Source: Embiotoca jacksoni
Taxonomy: Eukaryota > Chordata > Actinopteri > Embiotocidae
Assembly (NCBI GenBank): GCA_022577435.1
Contig: JAKOON010000096.1
Coordinates: forward strand, 314,001 to 378,000
DNA length: 64,000 nt
Direction: 5' to 3'
Position numbers and translations under genes: made by a program. Under the pieces are notes generated by a model. It saw only the letters and a list, made by a program, of their open reading frames with translations, searched no databases and was not told the origin of the DNA. This document shows positions 1 to 11,458 of this stretch, one piece after another (the stretch's first letter is position 1; each line of letters opens with the position of its first letter).

Positions 1-690
1 AGCCTGACTGAAAATCTTCAAACAGATCATTGCTTTGGAAATGATCAAAAAGTTAATTTGCAGCAACATTTTCAAGGATTTTAGAAATAAACGTCAGGTT
101 GGAAATTGGTCTGTAGTTTCCTAAAACAGCTGGATCAAGAGTCGGCTTTTTAAGTAAAGGTTTAATTACAGCCACTTTAAAACCCTGCGGTACATAGCCG
201 GTTACAATAGATAGGTTGATCTGATCTAATATGGAAGTATTAATTAAAGGGAAGACTTCCTTAAAAAGTTTAGTTGGGATGGGATTTAACAGACAGCTAG
301 AGGATCCAGATGAAGAAATAATTATTTTTAACTCAGAGAGCTCAACAGGAGAGAAATTTTCCAAGTACACATCTGGTCCTACAGTTGCTTCCAGGGCTGC
401 TGTGCTTAACATCACATCAGTGACGGTGGCAGGAAGGGTCTGCCCGATTCTCTCCCTAATAGTAAGAATTTTATTAGTAAAGAAGTTAATGAAGTCATTA
501 CTGCTAAGAGCTGAAGGAATAGAGGGCTCAATAGAGCTGTGACTCTTTGTCAGCCTGGCTACAGTACTGAAAAGAAACCTGGGGTTGTTCTTGTTCTCCT
601 CTATTAATGATGAATAATATAAAGTCCTGGCCTTACAAAGAGCTTTCTTACATAATATTAGACTATCCTTCCAGGCCAGGTGAAATTATT
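1..690 (-). mobile_element. LINE (L2/CR1-type) reverse-transcriptase fragment, cut by the window edge
   Basis: On the minus strand a single frame stays open from about 686 to 53, roughly 210 codons. It begins HLAWKDSLILCKKALCKAR, continues through a linker typical of fish LINEs, and reaches the start of the reverse-transcriptase domain (VIKPLLKKPTLDP then NYRPISNLTFISKILENV). An in-frame TAA follows AAN at about 50-52, but recognisable sequence (LFDHFQSNDLFEDFQSG) resumes after it, so the stop is a lesion inside the domain. In the visible part there is no frameshift. Family placement in the L2/CR1 group is from motif recall. The plus-strand ORF at 231-542 is its shadow. Confidence 0.8.
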
Positions 691-794
691 CTAAATTTGT
701 ATTTAAATTTAATTAATGATAGGTACAATCATTAAATATCAACAAACATTTAGACATTCATAAGAAAGGATTACCTGTTCATAAAGCACTTTCA

Positions 795-965
795 GACCGG
801 AGGAACTTTTTCACAGTTCTAAGAACTATTTGAGGAAGTTCCCCCTTTTTTGGTGTTCGCTCTACAGGAACTGAGCACCATTGTAGTACTTAGAACTATG
901 TTTTGGGGGACTTTTTTAGGTCCTACTTCAGAGTAGGTACTTCCCCATTACATGAGGAACTGTAC
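795..965. repeat. possible short interspersed repeat
   Basis: AGGAACT-like words recur in both orientations (AGGAACTTTTTC, TACAGGAACTGAG, GAGGAACTGTAC, AAGTTCCCCC), with TTCGCTCTACAGG between them. This resembles a non-autonomous fish DNA-transposon fragment seen elsewhere. I cannot define ends or a target duplication. Confidence 0.3.
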
Positions 966-3150
966 ATTAAGTGGTTCACTGCTTTAACTTGCTATCTTTG
1001 TAGAATGGATCGACACGTCAGCTTTTGAATTACATGTATGAATAAAGAGTATTAAAAAATAGTTTTAAAATGTTTAGTACATCTGGTCAAGCTAGGGTTT
1101 TTTTCTTTTCTATTCTTTTAGTACATTCAAGATGAAAAATTACCAGAGTGTTCACCTTGTTTGTTTTAAGTTGTATGTGAATTTCAAAACACAAGACTGC
1201 TACTGTTTTTCTTTGGCTAATCATGAACTCCTGTGGAGTGACAGGAACTAAATTATACCCAGCCCACATTAGTGTTCTTTAGGTTGGGGCTATTCTTTAC
1301 AGTCTTTAAATATTTTGAGAAAACAGCGTGCTTCCAACTTTGGGTCAGACTATTTCCTGTTTTAACCCATGCACAAAGCCAGCCCCATTGAAGAATAGTT
1401 TTCCCACTATGGTATGAAAGAACTCACCTCAACCCCTTCCAACACATTTGGGATGAACTGAAATGCCAACTGCAAGCAACACCCGCTTGTCAACATCACT
1501 ATTGCTCTCTCTTGTAAACAAATCCCTTCAAACCAGGAGAGTGGCAGCTGTCATAGCAGCAAATTAATGCACACACTCTCAGAGTGTGGGCAGAGATATT
1601 CAGAAACCACGTGTAACGTTCAGGTGTCCACATATGTTTCTACGGCACATTCAGTGTTGTAATGCCCTGACTTTGTGACAATCAAAGCCCTCAAGCAGCC
1701 AGTTCTCTGTAAAGACTGTTTAAGTAACTGACCAGGCAATACCCAATCAATAGATCTCTACAAATCAAGCCTCTGGAGAAACAATGTTTAACTGTCATGA
1801 GAAGGACTCAGTGGCAGGCTATTTAAATGCAAGTCATTGATTACCATCAGCCCCGTGACAACAGTGAGTAAACCTGTTTGGAAAATAAAATTCAGTTCAA
1901 GGAATTAGGACAAGCTTTTAAATGTTCCTCTCTAACTCTGAACTCAGGAATGTAGGTTTCTATTAAAACCAAGAAAACAGACCAGGACGGACCACTTTGA
2001 ACTGAAAATCGTGGGGTTTCCTCATGCCACCTAAAAATGACCAACCTTCATGTTAACTTGAGATCAACAGATTGTGGTCAGCTTCAGACAGGTCCTGCTG
2101 CAACATCTATGCAATGATTCAGAATAGACAAAGACTGAAAATAAACTCAACATTCCAGTTTACTTCCTGTTGAGGTGTCCTACTGCAGTCTGAACACAGA
2201 GAGTAATAATTGTATACTACTGAGGCATTTGAGTACATATATGTATTTTCACAATATTTCAGTTACACTGAATTCATTTATCTGACACCTTTAGTAACTG
2301 GTGGCTTATCAGATTTGAATTTGATGTTATAAGCTATTAAATCACAGTACCAGTCTAAAGTTTGTCTTGTTTCTTACAGTTTTTTAAAGAGCAACACTGT
2401 TTTCAGTAAGTCATCAACACTATAAAATAACACATGGACTAATGTAGTGAGAAGATTCCTTATTGTAGCCGCTGTTTGCCTTGATGACAGCTTTACTACC
2501 AGCACTATGTTAACCAGCTTTGAAAGGTTTTCACCTGCAATGGTTTTCAGCTAACACGTGAGACCTGTTATGCTGTTTAAGTACCGCAGTGTTCCATTTT
2601 GTTTTAAGAACCGCTGTAAAGAGAAAGGACAGTCCATCAAAGACATGAAGCTCAGACAATTTTGGAAAATAGCAAGAACTTTCTTTAAGTACAGAGGTTA
2701 AAGCCATCACAAATGTGAAGAAACTGGCTCTAATGAGGACCGCCCCAGGAAAGGAAGACTCTCTGCTGCAGAGATTTTCATTGGAATTTCCAGCCTCAGA
2801 AATACCCAATTAACTGCATCTCAGATTACAGCCCACATCGGTGCTTCCCAGGGAAGGTGAACGGATGGTATCTGCACATGTGGTATAAATAAAAACGGAA
2901 GTACTCTCCGGGTCGGAAACATGTGCAGGTGCCTTAAGGTGTAATATCACTGGAGGCTACCAGAGGCTGGTTGAAAATAAACAAACTCTAGCCCCTCTCA
3001 AGTTCCATTCCCTCTTTCTGTTAAGTTACCAGAAAGGTGGTCCTTCCAGAAATACTGGTGTTGCTTTGTTGGTGACATTGTTGGTCATTTTTGTTACATT
3101 GAATCTGATTTGTAATTATTCTGTCTGGTACTATCATATATGGTGTACAG
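966..3150. other. intergenic, nothing recognised
   Basis: AT-rich single-copy-looking sequence between two LINE copies. The short ORFs at 1087-1269 and 2531-2809 have no recognisable domain. Confidence 0.5.
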
Positions 3151-3180
3151 ATTACATTACATTACATTACATTTCATTTC
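3151..3180. repeat. (ATTAC)n / (ATTTC)n tail of the LINE
   Basis: Four ATTAC units followed by ATTTC units, directly next to the LINE 3' end. The same kind of repeat precedes the short stub at 51752, as expected for a LINE whose 3' terminus is a short tandem repeat. Confidence 0.8.
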
Positions 3181-5772
3181 ATTTAGCTGATGCTTATATC
3201 CAAAGCGACTTACAATAAGTGCATTTCAACCATGAGGGTACAAAACCCAGAACAACAAGAATCAAGAAAGTACAATTTCTTCAAGAAAGCCAAACTACAA
3301 AGTGCTATCAGTAAGTGCCATTTTAAGCTACTAAAGTTCTCCTATTCAAGGTAAAGTCGGAAGAGGTGTGTTTTTAGTTTGTGGCGGAAGATGTATAGAC
3401 TATCCACTGTCCTGATGTCGGTGGGGAGCTCATTCCACCATTTAGGAGCCAGGACAGCAAACAGTCGTGATTTTGTAGAGTGTTTAGCTTGCAGAAAGGG
3501 AGCAGCAAGCCGATTGGTAGATGCAGAGCGGAGGGAGCGGGCTAGGATGTAAGGTTTGACCATGTCCTGGATGTACACTGGACCTGATCTATTCGTAGCA
3601 CGGTACGCAAGTACCAATGTTTTGAAACGGATGCGGGCAGCTACTGGTAACCAGTGAAGGGAGCGGAGGAGCGGAGTAGTGTGAGTGAATTTCGGGAGGT
3701 TAAAGACCAGTCGAGCTGCTGCATTCTGGATGAGCTGCAGAGGTCGGATGGCGCTAACAGGTAGACCTGCCAGGAGGGAGTTACAGTAGTCCAGACGTGA
3801 GATGACCAGAGCCTGGACCAGAACCTGCGCCGCCTTCTGAGTGAGAAGAGGACATATTCTCCTGATGTTGTGCAGCATGTATCTACAGGAACGCGTCGTT
3901 GCAGCGATGTTGGCAGAAAGAGAGAGTTGACTGTCGAGTGTCACACCGAGGTTCCTAGCAGTCAGGGTCGGGGATAACACAGAGTTGTCCAGGTCGAGGG
4001 TGGGAGAGTCTTTCCCCGGAAGGAAGAGCAGTTCGGTCTTGTCGAGGTTGATTTTCAGGTGGTGTGAGGACATCCACTGAGAGATGTCAGTCAGACATGC
4101 AGAGATTCATGCTGCTACCTGTGTTTCAGATCAGGGAAAAGAGAGGATCAGTTGGGTGTCATCAGCATAGCTGTGGTAGGAAAAGCCATGCGAGTGAATG
4201 ACAGAGCCGAGAGAGTTGGTGTACAGAGAGAAGAGGAGGGGACCCAGGACGGAGCCTTGAAGGACCCCAGTAGTGAGAGGACAAGGTTCAGACACAGATC
4301 CTCTCCAAGTTACCCTGTAAGTGCGGTCGTTGAGGTAGGATGAGAAAAGGGAGAGAGCAGAGCCTGAGACACCGAGGTCCTGAAGGAGGAAAGAAGGATC
4401 TGGTGGTTCACTGTGTCAAATGCAGCAGAAAGGTCAAGAAGGATCAGGACAGAGGAGAGAGAGGCTGCTCTAGCAGTGTGAAGTTGCTCACAGACAGCAA
4501 GGAGGGCAGTCTCTGTTGAGTGGCCTGCCTTGAAACCAGACTGGTGACAGTCAAGAAGGTTATTATGGTGGAGATAGGAGGAGAGTTGATTGAAGATAGC
4601 TTGTTCGAGAGTTTTGGAAAGAAAGGGAAGAAGAGAGACGGGTCTGTAGTTGTTTAATTCAGCTGGGTTGAGGGTGTTTTTTTTTAGGAGAGGATTCACT
4701 CTCGCCTCCTTCAGAGAGTTCGGGGAACAGCCAGTTGACAGAGAAGTGTTAATAAGATGGGTGAGAAAAGGAAGAAGGTCAGGAGCAACAGACTGGAGAA
4801 TGTGAGATGGGATGAGGTCAAGGGGGCAGGTGGTTGGGCGGGCGGAGGTTACCAAGGTGAGAACTTGATTAGGAGACAGGGGGGTGAAAGAGGAAAGCGA
4901 AGGGGATGAAGATGAAGATGATGGAAATGTAGTTACAGAAGCTGGGTTTGAAAATGAGAAGCGTATGTCATCAATCTTTTTAGTAAAGTAGTTGACAAAG
5001 TGGCTTGGTAGAAGGGTGGAGGGAGAAGGGGGAGGAGGGGGAGAGGGGTCAAGGAGGTTGGAGAAGATGGAGAATAGCTTTTTGGGATTGGAAAATGAGG
5101 ATTGAATTCTGGTTAGGTAGAAAGAGCTTTTGGCTGCAGAGATAGAGGCCAAGGAAGAGGAGAGGAAAGATTGATAAGTGAGCAGGTCGTCAGGGTGGTT
5201 AGATTTTCTCCATTTCCTTTCTGCCGCTCTCATAGTGGCTCTCGGCACACACCGAGTCAGACAACCACGGAGCTGGGGAGGACTTGCGGGCCTGTCGTAA
5301 TGTAAGAGGACAGAGAATCAAGAGAGGAAGACAGAGTAGAAAGGAGAGTGTCTGTGGCTGAGTTAAGATGCATGAGTGAGAAAGAGTCAGTTGAAGGGAG
5401 GGCAGATAAAACAGAGCAGGCCAGAGAGGAGGGAGAGAGGGAGCGAATGTTGCAATGGACAGGTACAGAGTCTGTTGATGTGGGAGGGTTGTCAGTTTGA
5501 GAGAGTGGGAGAGAGTAAGAGATAAAGAAGTGGAGTTACAGTGAGGTTAGATGTGGAGCAGTTTCTGGTGAAAATATAGTCCAGGTGGTTACCAGCTTTG
5601 TGAGTAGGAGGGGAAGGACTGAGTGAGAGATCAAAGGAAGACAGTAAAAGCAAAAGGTCAGATGACTTCTCAGTCTGGATGTTAAAGTCACCCAGAAGGA
5701 CAAGTGGAGGGCCATTTTCTGGGAAGTTTGACAGGAGGACATTTAATTCATCCAAGAAATCTCCCAAAGAAT
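3151..5772 (-). mobile_element. 5'-truncated LINE (L2/CR1-type), frameshifted, with intact 3' tail
   Basis: On the minus strand the element starts inside the apurinic endonuclease domain (LGDFLDELNVLL, VLLGDFNI, GNHLDYIFTRN). It continues through a linker and a reverse transcriptase (NYRPVSLLPFLSKTLEQA; HQSGFKAGHSTETALL; motif A LDLSAAFDTVNHQILL; QGSVLGPLLF; YADDT at 4155-4169), then the C-terminal region (HHLKINLDKTELLFLPG to WWNELPTDIRTVDSL). It ends in a TTTGGATATAAGC-type 3' tail followed by (TGTAA)n-like repeats at 3151-3180. A frameshift near 4385 separates motif A from the downstream part, and further lesions lie at about 4080-4150, so it is inactive. The sequence upstream of about 5772 no longer matches a LINE, which sets the truncation point. 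Confidence 0.88.
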
Positions 5773-8700
5773 GATACTGAACCCATGGTTCCCCTGCTTT
5801 TAACTTGTTGACCTCTAAAAAAAAAAGCAACATTCCTTTTGTCAATGTTGAGGTGTCTCAAAGTTGTTATCAGTTGGTGGTGAATGAAGGAGAAAAACAA
5901 AAGGCATTTCTCAGTATATTTTGGTACAAACAACATGTTTTCAATTCATCACATACATTTTAAATCCTGAACTACAAACAATAGATGTCATTTTCACCAA
6001 TCTGTACACATGTTTCATTATTTAAGAGAACAAAAAGGTTATTTCTAATAATTGAACAATCTGCCTGATTAATCTGTGTTTGATTGAAGATTTCAGAAAA
6101 TGTATGTATAAATGTAAAATATTGCAGTGTCAAATGTAACATTTTTCCACACTGGCCTATTTGGGCAGAATTTTACGGCCTAATTTCCAATTAATTCAAT
6201 CAGATGAAACACCCTTGGCCCTTCTGCAAACAATTATTTTCATTATCAATACAACAATTATTTCCTAGTCTATGATTTATCAGAATTGAATTTAAAAAAA
6301 AAGCATGTTGTTAATGAACTCATCCTAATTTTTATATTTTGTCTGCCCAACAGTCAAAATACCCAAAGATGTTGAGTTTACTGTCATTGAAAAGTAGAAA
6401 AAAATGCACAAGTCGGTATCAGTAATTAGACATCCTAATGTCCAAAAAAAAATTCATCTCGCTCAACTAACTAATCAAACAATCAATGAATCATTCAGCT
6501 TCAAAGAGCTAGATGATTTCTGGGTACCTGAGAAATAATGACGCTGACATATATTTTTGATGTCAATAGGGGCACTCGATGAAACTGATCTGTCATTGAA
6601 CACAAGCGCTTCAAATCAGAATTTTGTTCAGAGTAATGACATAAAAAGAGCCCACTCATAAAAAAAAAACCTTATATGACCTAGTGTTACAGGGTCTTTG
6701 GTTACAGAGTGCACACTTCCCTCTAGTGGGCAGCCATGCAAACAACATAAGCTCGTTTTCATAACATTTCAATATGAATCTTTATTGTATTTTTTTCAAA
6801 TAACCCCAACCAGTGATAATGAAACATAGACCAGGATTAAATGTCACAATGATACAGTAACACTTATAGTCAGGAAGTTAGATTAGGTAGGCCTTCAAAA
6901 TAAAAGTCAATCAGATTTAACTTCTGTAACATTGAAGTTTACATTTGCTTTATCTATATTTTGATGCAATATTGATTAGTAACAGCTACAACATATAAAT
7001 ATAATATACAAATATAATAAAACATACAGAAAATAAAATGATTATAGTCACTTGCATGTGACTCTGTATTGAACTGTTTGTGAACGGAATACCAACTGAA
7101 ATTTCAAACGGTTGAGTTCAGACGGTCCACTGGGGGGAGCAAGTGCTCTTCCCCTGAAGTTCAAAAGCAACTCAGAGGACGCAACTTCAGCATCCTCAGC
7201 ATGAGCGATAGCAAATCTCAGAATTTATTTAACACGCTCTGAAAATGGCGCAAGACTGTTCTCTCCCTCCAGTGAGGGAACAGTTTTCCATGTTTGCTCT
7301 ATGTGGGAGGAAAAATGAAGTGATTCCAGGAGACATCCCAGTCATACAGTGTAATGATGCACCATGGGCTATATTTTCCTACCATTAATCTGTTCATTTA
7401 TTCTCCCCCTCTTATCTCCAAGCTCCTGCTTTGAAATTCCTGTGATATTTGCACCTAAAAAATCTCCCTCATTACGGCCCCACAGTTTTTTCAGTTTTTA
7501 GCGCTTCTTCTGGTGTTCCCGTGTGGGTGAGAGGAAGAAACAAGATTGGGGTTTGCCCATATATGCAGCATATATGCAGGAGTTTTTTACATAAACAACG
7601 TGAACTTGCAGGTAGGGTTGACGGCAGGTGTGATGGATGCCTCTCACTCGGATGTTTTAGTGGTGAATGCAAGCAATAGTAGCAGAGAAGGAGTCTGTCA
7701 GGATGATAAGAAGCAGATAAAATCCAGGGCTTCCATGAATATTTCATTTCTGGAGAGATGCAGTCAGAAAGGGTGAGAAGGAGTTTATTTTTTTTTTTTT
7801 TGGGGGGGGTGGGGGGGCAGATTTGGCTGCTATGTCTCTCACTGTCCTCTTGTCTGGTTGTTGTTTTTTTCACCCTCCTAGTGCCAGATGGACAATTTTC
7901 ATTATCTGATTGGCTTTTGTAATTAGTCCAGATGAGCTTCCCTGTAATGTAATAAATGCAGACAAAGATGTGGGGCTGTCAGCTCTGACTGCATGGGCTC
8001 TGATCAAAAATAGCAAACCAACCATTAAAATGGTGGAGAACAGATTAAAACGGTATGTTGGGCCTCCAAAACAGCTTCAGAGCTTCATGTTGTAGATTCT
8101 CCAAGTCAATTTCTCTTGTCTTCTTCTGACGATGGTGGAGAGCAAGATCTAAGAAGGTGTTCGGCCAGAAGTGTTGGGGGCCGTGAAGAGACCACATGGT
8201 ATAATTCATTTTCACACTCATCAAACCTTTCAGTGCTCCACGTTCTGTGTGTGAAGCATTCAAATGATTTTTCTCAATCATTATGAAATTTTCCTTTCAT
8301 TTGTTTTGTCAAAACCATTCGTATCAACAGTGTTGTTCACTTTGTTTATTAGAACACCTGCTTTTGTGAGGTGAACCATTACGACGAGGCTCACCCACGG
8401 TTGACACACTAAGTGACACTAAGTGGTATCAGTTTAAACAGACATGTGACTAAAGACAGAAATATAATTTTCTTTCTAGATGAAAGACTGGTCACAACAC
8501 TTAAAACCTTGAATGTCACAAAATGTACAAGTAAATGTTTTTCTGTGATTCAAATTCCCAAAGACTCAAAGAGCTCAACTCCATTATAGTATGGTGGAAG
8601 CAGAAAGCTCTCTATAGCTAGCTATTATTTTGGTGACCTGACCCTTTACATTGATAAGGGCCTAAAAAAGTGCTCAAGCGGCTCCAGATGTTCAACTGTA

Positions 8701-11174
8701 ATTCTGACTTAGGGATCTCACAAGTCAGACATTCTTTTATATTTGATATTATTCATTGACTGTTTAATATGAAACAGAATGTAGTCTCCAAGTCTGAAAA
8801 TAAAGTCAGTGCAGTAGAACATTAAAGTGTGTTACCACTGAGGGCCTCTGGTTCAAATAGACAAAACATGGCCACTTCTCTCATGAAACTTAAAGTAAAT
8901 AAAAAAAAAGTCATCACGGTGTCATTATCTAAATTCACTCCTTCTGATCAGTGTTCTGGTGGTCCTTAAATAATTCCTAATTAACTACATATTATGCCTC
9001 AAAAAGAGGTATGTTTGGGGGCGTGTCTGGTTTGATTTGCAGGCAGTCAGACTTCCGGTCTCAGTCTCAGTTAGATTGAGTCAAATTCTCCCCTCAGTCC
9101 TCCCTAGCTAATTTCAACACTGCCACTTCTGTTTAAAAAAAATAAATAAATAATAATAAAAATAATATATATATTTATATATATACAAAGGTGGCAATGA
9201 TGAAAATGCCAGACTCAAGGCTTCAAAACTGCAGTTTATACACCAATGAATGGGTTGCTGCATGGATTTACCACATATATATATATATATATATTTATAC
9301 TTTAATCAATTACTTTTATACTTTTTTCTTTTGATAACCAAAATGGTCTTACATATAAAGTTGGATTGTTGTTATTGTGAAAGTTGGACCAAAATGCCTT
9401 TGACTTGTTGCATTATTACTTAACCCTTGCCTCGATAATATAATAATATCAACATTCTTGAGATGTGTAGATATGCCTTAAAAATCAGACAAAAGGAAAA
9501 GTGTCTTGAAATATTTTTAGCAATCTAGTCATGAGAACACGAAAGAGAGTCATACACTGTCAACATCTACAAACTGTAAAAACTGATCCTCTGCAAAACA
9601 TGCAGTAAAAATCATTTACGATCCGTTTTATTACTGAGTGGTGTGCCATGTTAGCATCATTTTCTTCCATATCCAGACTAGTACTATACAAGCCTTTAAT
9701 TTTGGTTAATGTCCGGAAGCTTTGCTGATTATACACACAACCCCTTTCAGCACCGTCCAACTTCCCACTTTAATCATTTCACACTTTCACACATGGATGC
9801 TGCCCAGTCAAACCACAGTTCTTTTCTCTTTTGTCATAGAGCAGCACTACTAAAGCAGTTAGGTAATTTGCTGAAGGCCATGTTTATGGCTCTAAATCAA
9901 GAGCAATCAATGCTTTCACGACACTATTCTCAAGATGTCAAACTTTATTTCTTTGTGATCTTGTGGTGAATTACATAATATATGTTGGTTGCAATTACTG
10001 CATTGTGTTGACAACAGTAAAATAATGGTGTGTTGCTCAATTGTGATTACATCAGCTTCCGTAAACCTAAACTTGGGACTGCACCATCAGCTTTACCAGG
10101 CTCGTCTCTGTAAGACAGTGTCAGTGAGACAGAAGCAGTAAAACTCAGACACACAAACACTACACAAGTCCCACAGGTCCTCTAACTGATATATTCATGT
10201 GGTTTGTGATTACCCTCTGATATGACCCACAGGGTGACCCACAGGGACGTACCAGAGGCAGGGGATATGCAACGTATGGACTGTCAAAAACACTCTTGAA
10301 AAATAAGCAACACTCGTCAGGATGTGGCACAAAAACAACTTAGATCAGCTTTGGAAAAGCTAGTGGTTTGGATCAAGATCACAGGTCCTGTTGTGTTAAA
10401 CAAGCGTGAAGGTTGGGGAATGGTTCAAACTTTGACCATCAGTTTGAAATGGGAAATCAACGGCTATCTCCTACGGTGAAGTCCAATGTTTTGTTGACCC
10501 ATCCAACAACCGAACCTTCTCCTTATGCCAACTTTGTTGGTCTGACAACATAACTGGAATTACTCCTTCGCAAAAACAACCATTAGGAGACTTGAACAAA
10601 GGAACTTAGAGGTCATTATGTTATGCCAGCACAGTTTCCTCCGATTCCTCAGGACACATTTCTTTCAAAAGCATCTCTCACATCCTCCCTCCAGAAAGAG
10701 CCAAGGACCGAAATTATCTATCAGGATTGAATAACTTTCAAGGAACTCAATCCCCCAACCTATGTTTTCACAACACTCTTGAGAGGTGGTAATTCCTGGA
10801 GGATCAGGGAGTTCAGGGTGGAGCTTGTAGTGTTCAACAACTTCAGTATTTCATGACTGTCATTTATATATATTTTTTTTTTCATTTGTATTCATTGTGC
10901 TTCATCGCAATAACATGGATACAGAAGAAATCCTCTGATGGATAGTCAGGCAACAAAGTCCCGGCTATCTACAATGAGAAGGCCTACCTAAAAATGTTTG
11001 TGTAGGTTGGTAAAAGTGGTTTTGTAATGTCACGGCCAAATAGTAGTAGTACATTGTACTGTTGCTTTTTCAACCGTCGGTTGACTAATTTTCCTAGTTT
11101 TTGTGGGGTTTTTGGTTGAGGTGGAAACACAGTTAACAAGAACCTTTTATTTCCTTGGAAAGTTCCCAGACATT
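5773..11174. other. intergenic, no gene seen
   Basis: AT-rich DNA with homopolymer runs (7787-7818: T run then G run) and AT-rich simple sequence at 9135-9187 and 9274-9297. Short ORFs such as 7449-7679, 7472-7873, 8045-8281 and 9709-9969 show no domain and no codon signature of a real gene. Confidence 0.5.
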
Positions 11175-11458
11175 TAGCCTGGTATTACCAAACCCAAATT
11201 CACTGAGTAAATATATGGGTTTGTCACGCTCGATTGAGGATTGTTTCTAGTTTTGCATTTTAATAGGCTAAGACCCTATGTTAATTTTGGAGCAGCCTTT
11301 AACCAATCGGCATTGACCACCAAACACTGTTTGCTGTGCACTAAAACACTAGCACTGCCACCACTGCTGGACCTTTTTCACTTAGCCACCTGCACTGGTC
11401 CCCTGATAGGTTCTCCCTTAAGAGTGGCTGAGCAAACTGTAACATGGTTTCCTGACTA
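11175..11458 (+). mobile_element. short inverted-terminal-repeat element, copy 1 (about 284 bp)
   Basis: Begins TAGCCTGGTATTACCA and ends with CTGACTA. The reverse complement of the right end begins TAGTCAGGAAACC, so the ends are imperfect inverted repeats of the form TAGYCTGG or TAGYCAGG. Internal landmarks include AGCCTTTAACCAATCGGCA and GAGTGGCTGAGCAAAC, which recur in the copy at 30003. There is no coding capacity, consistent with a MITE-like non-autonomous DNA transposon. Confidence 0.65.

Noticed and set aside
231..542. 103-codon plus-strand ORF
   Set aside because: Antisense to the LINE reverse-transcriptase fragment.
7472..7873. 133-codon minus-strand ORF
   Set aside because: Begins in homopolymer sequence (Lys/Pro runs from T and G tracts), with no domain and no splice or promoter context.
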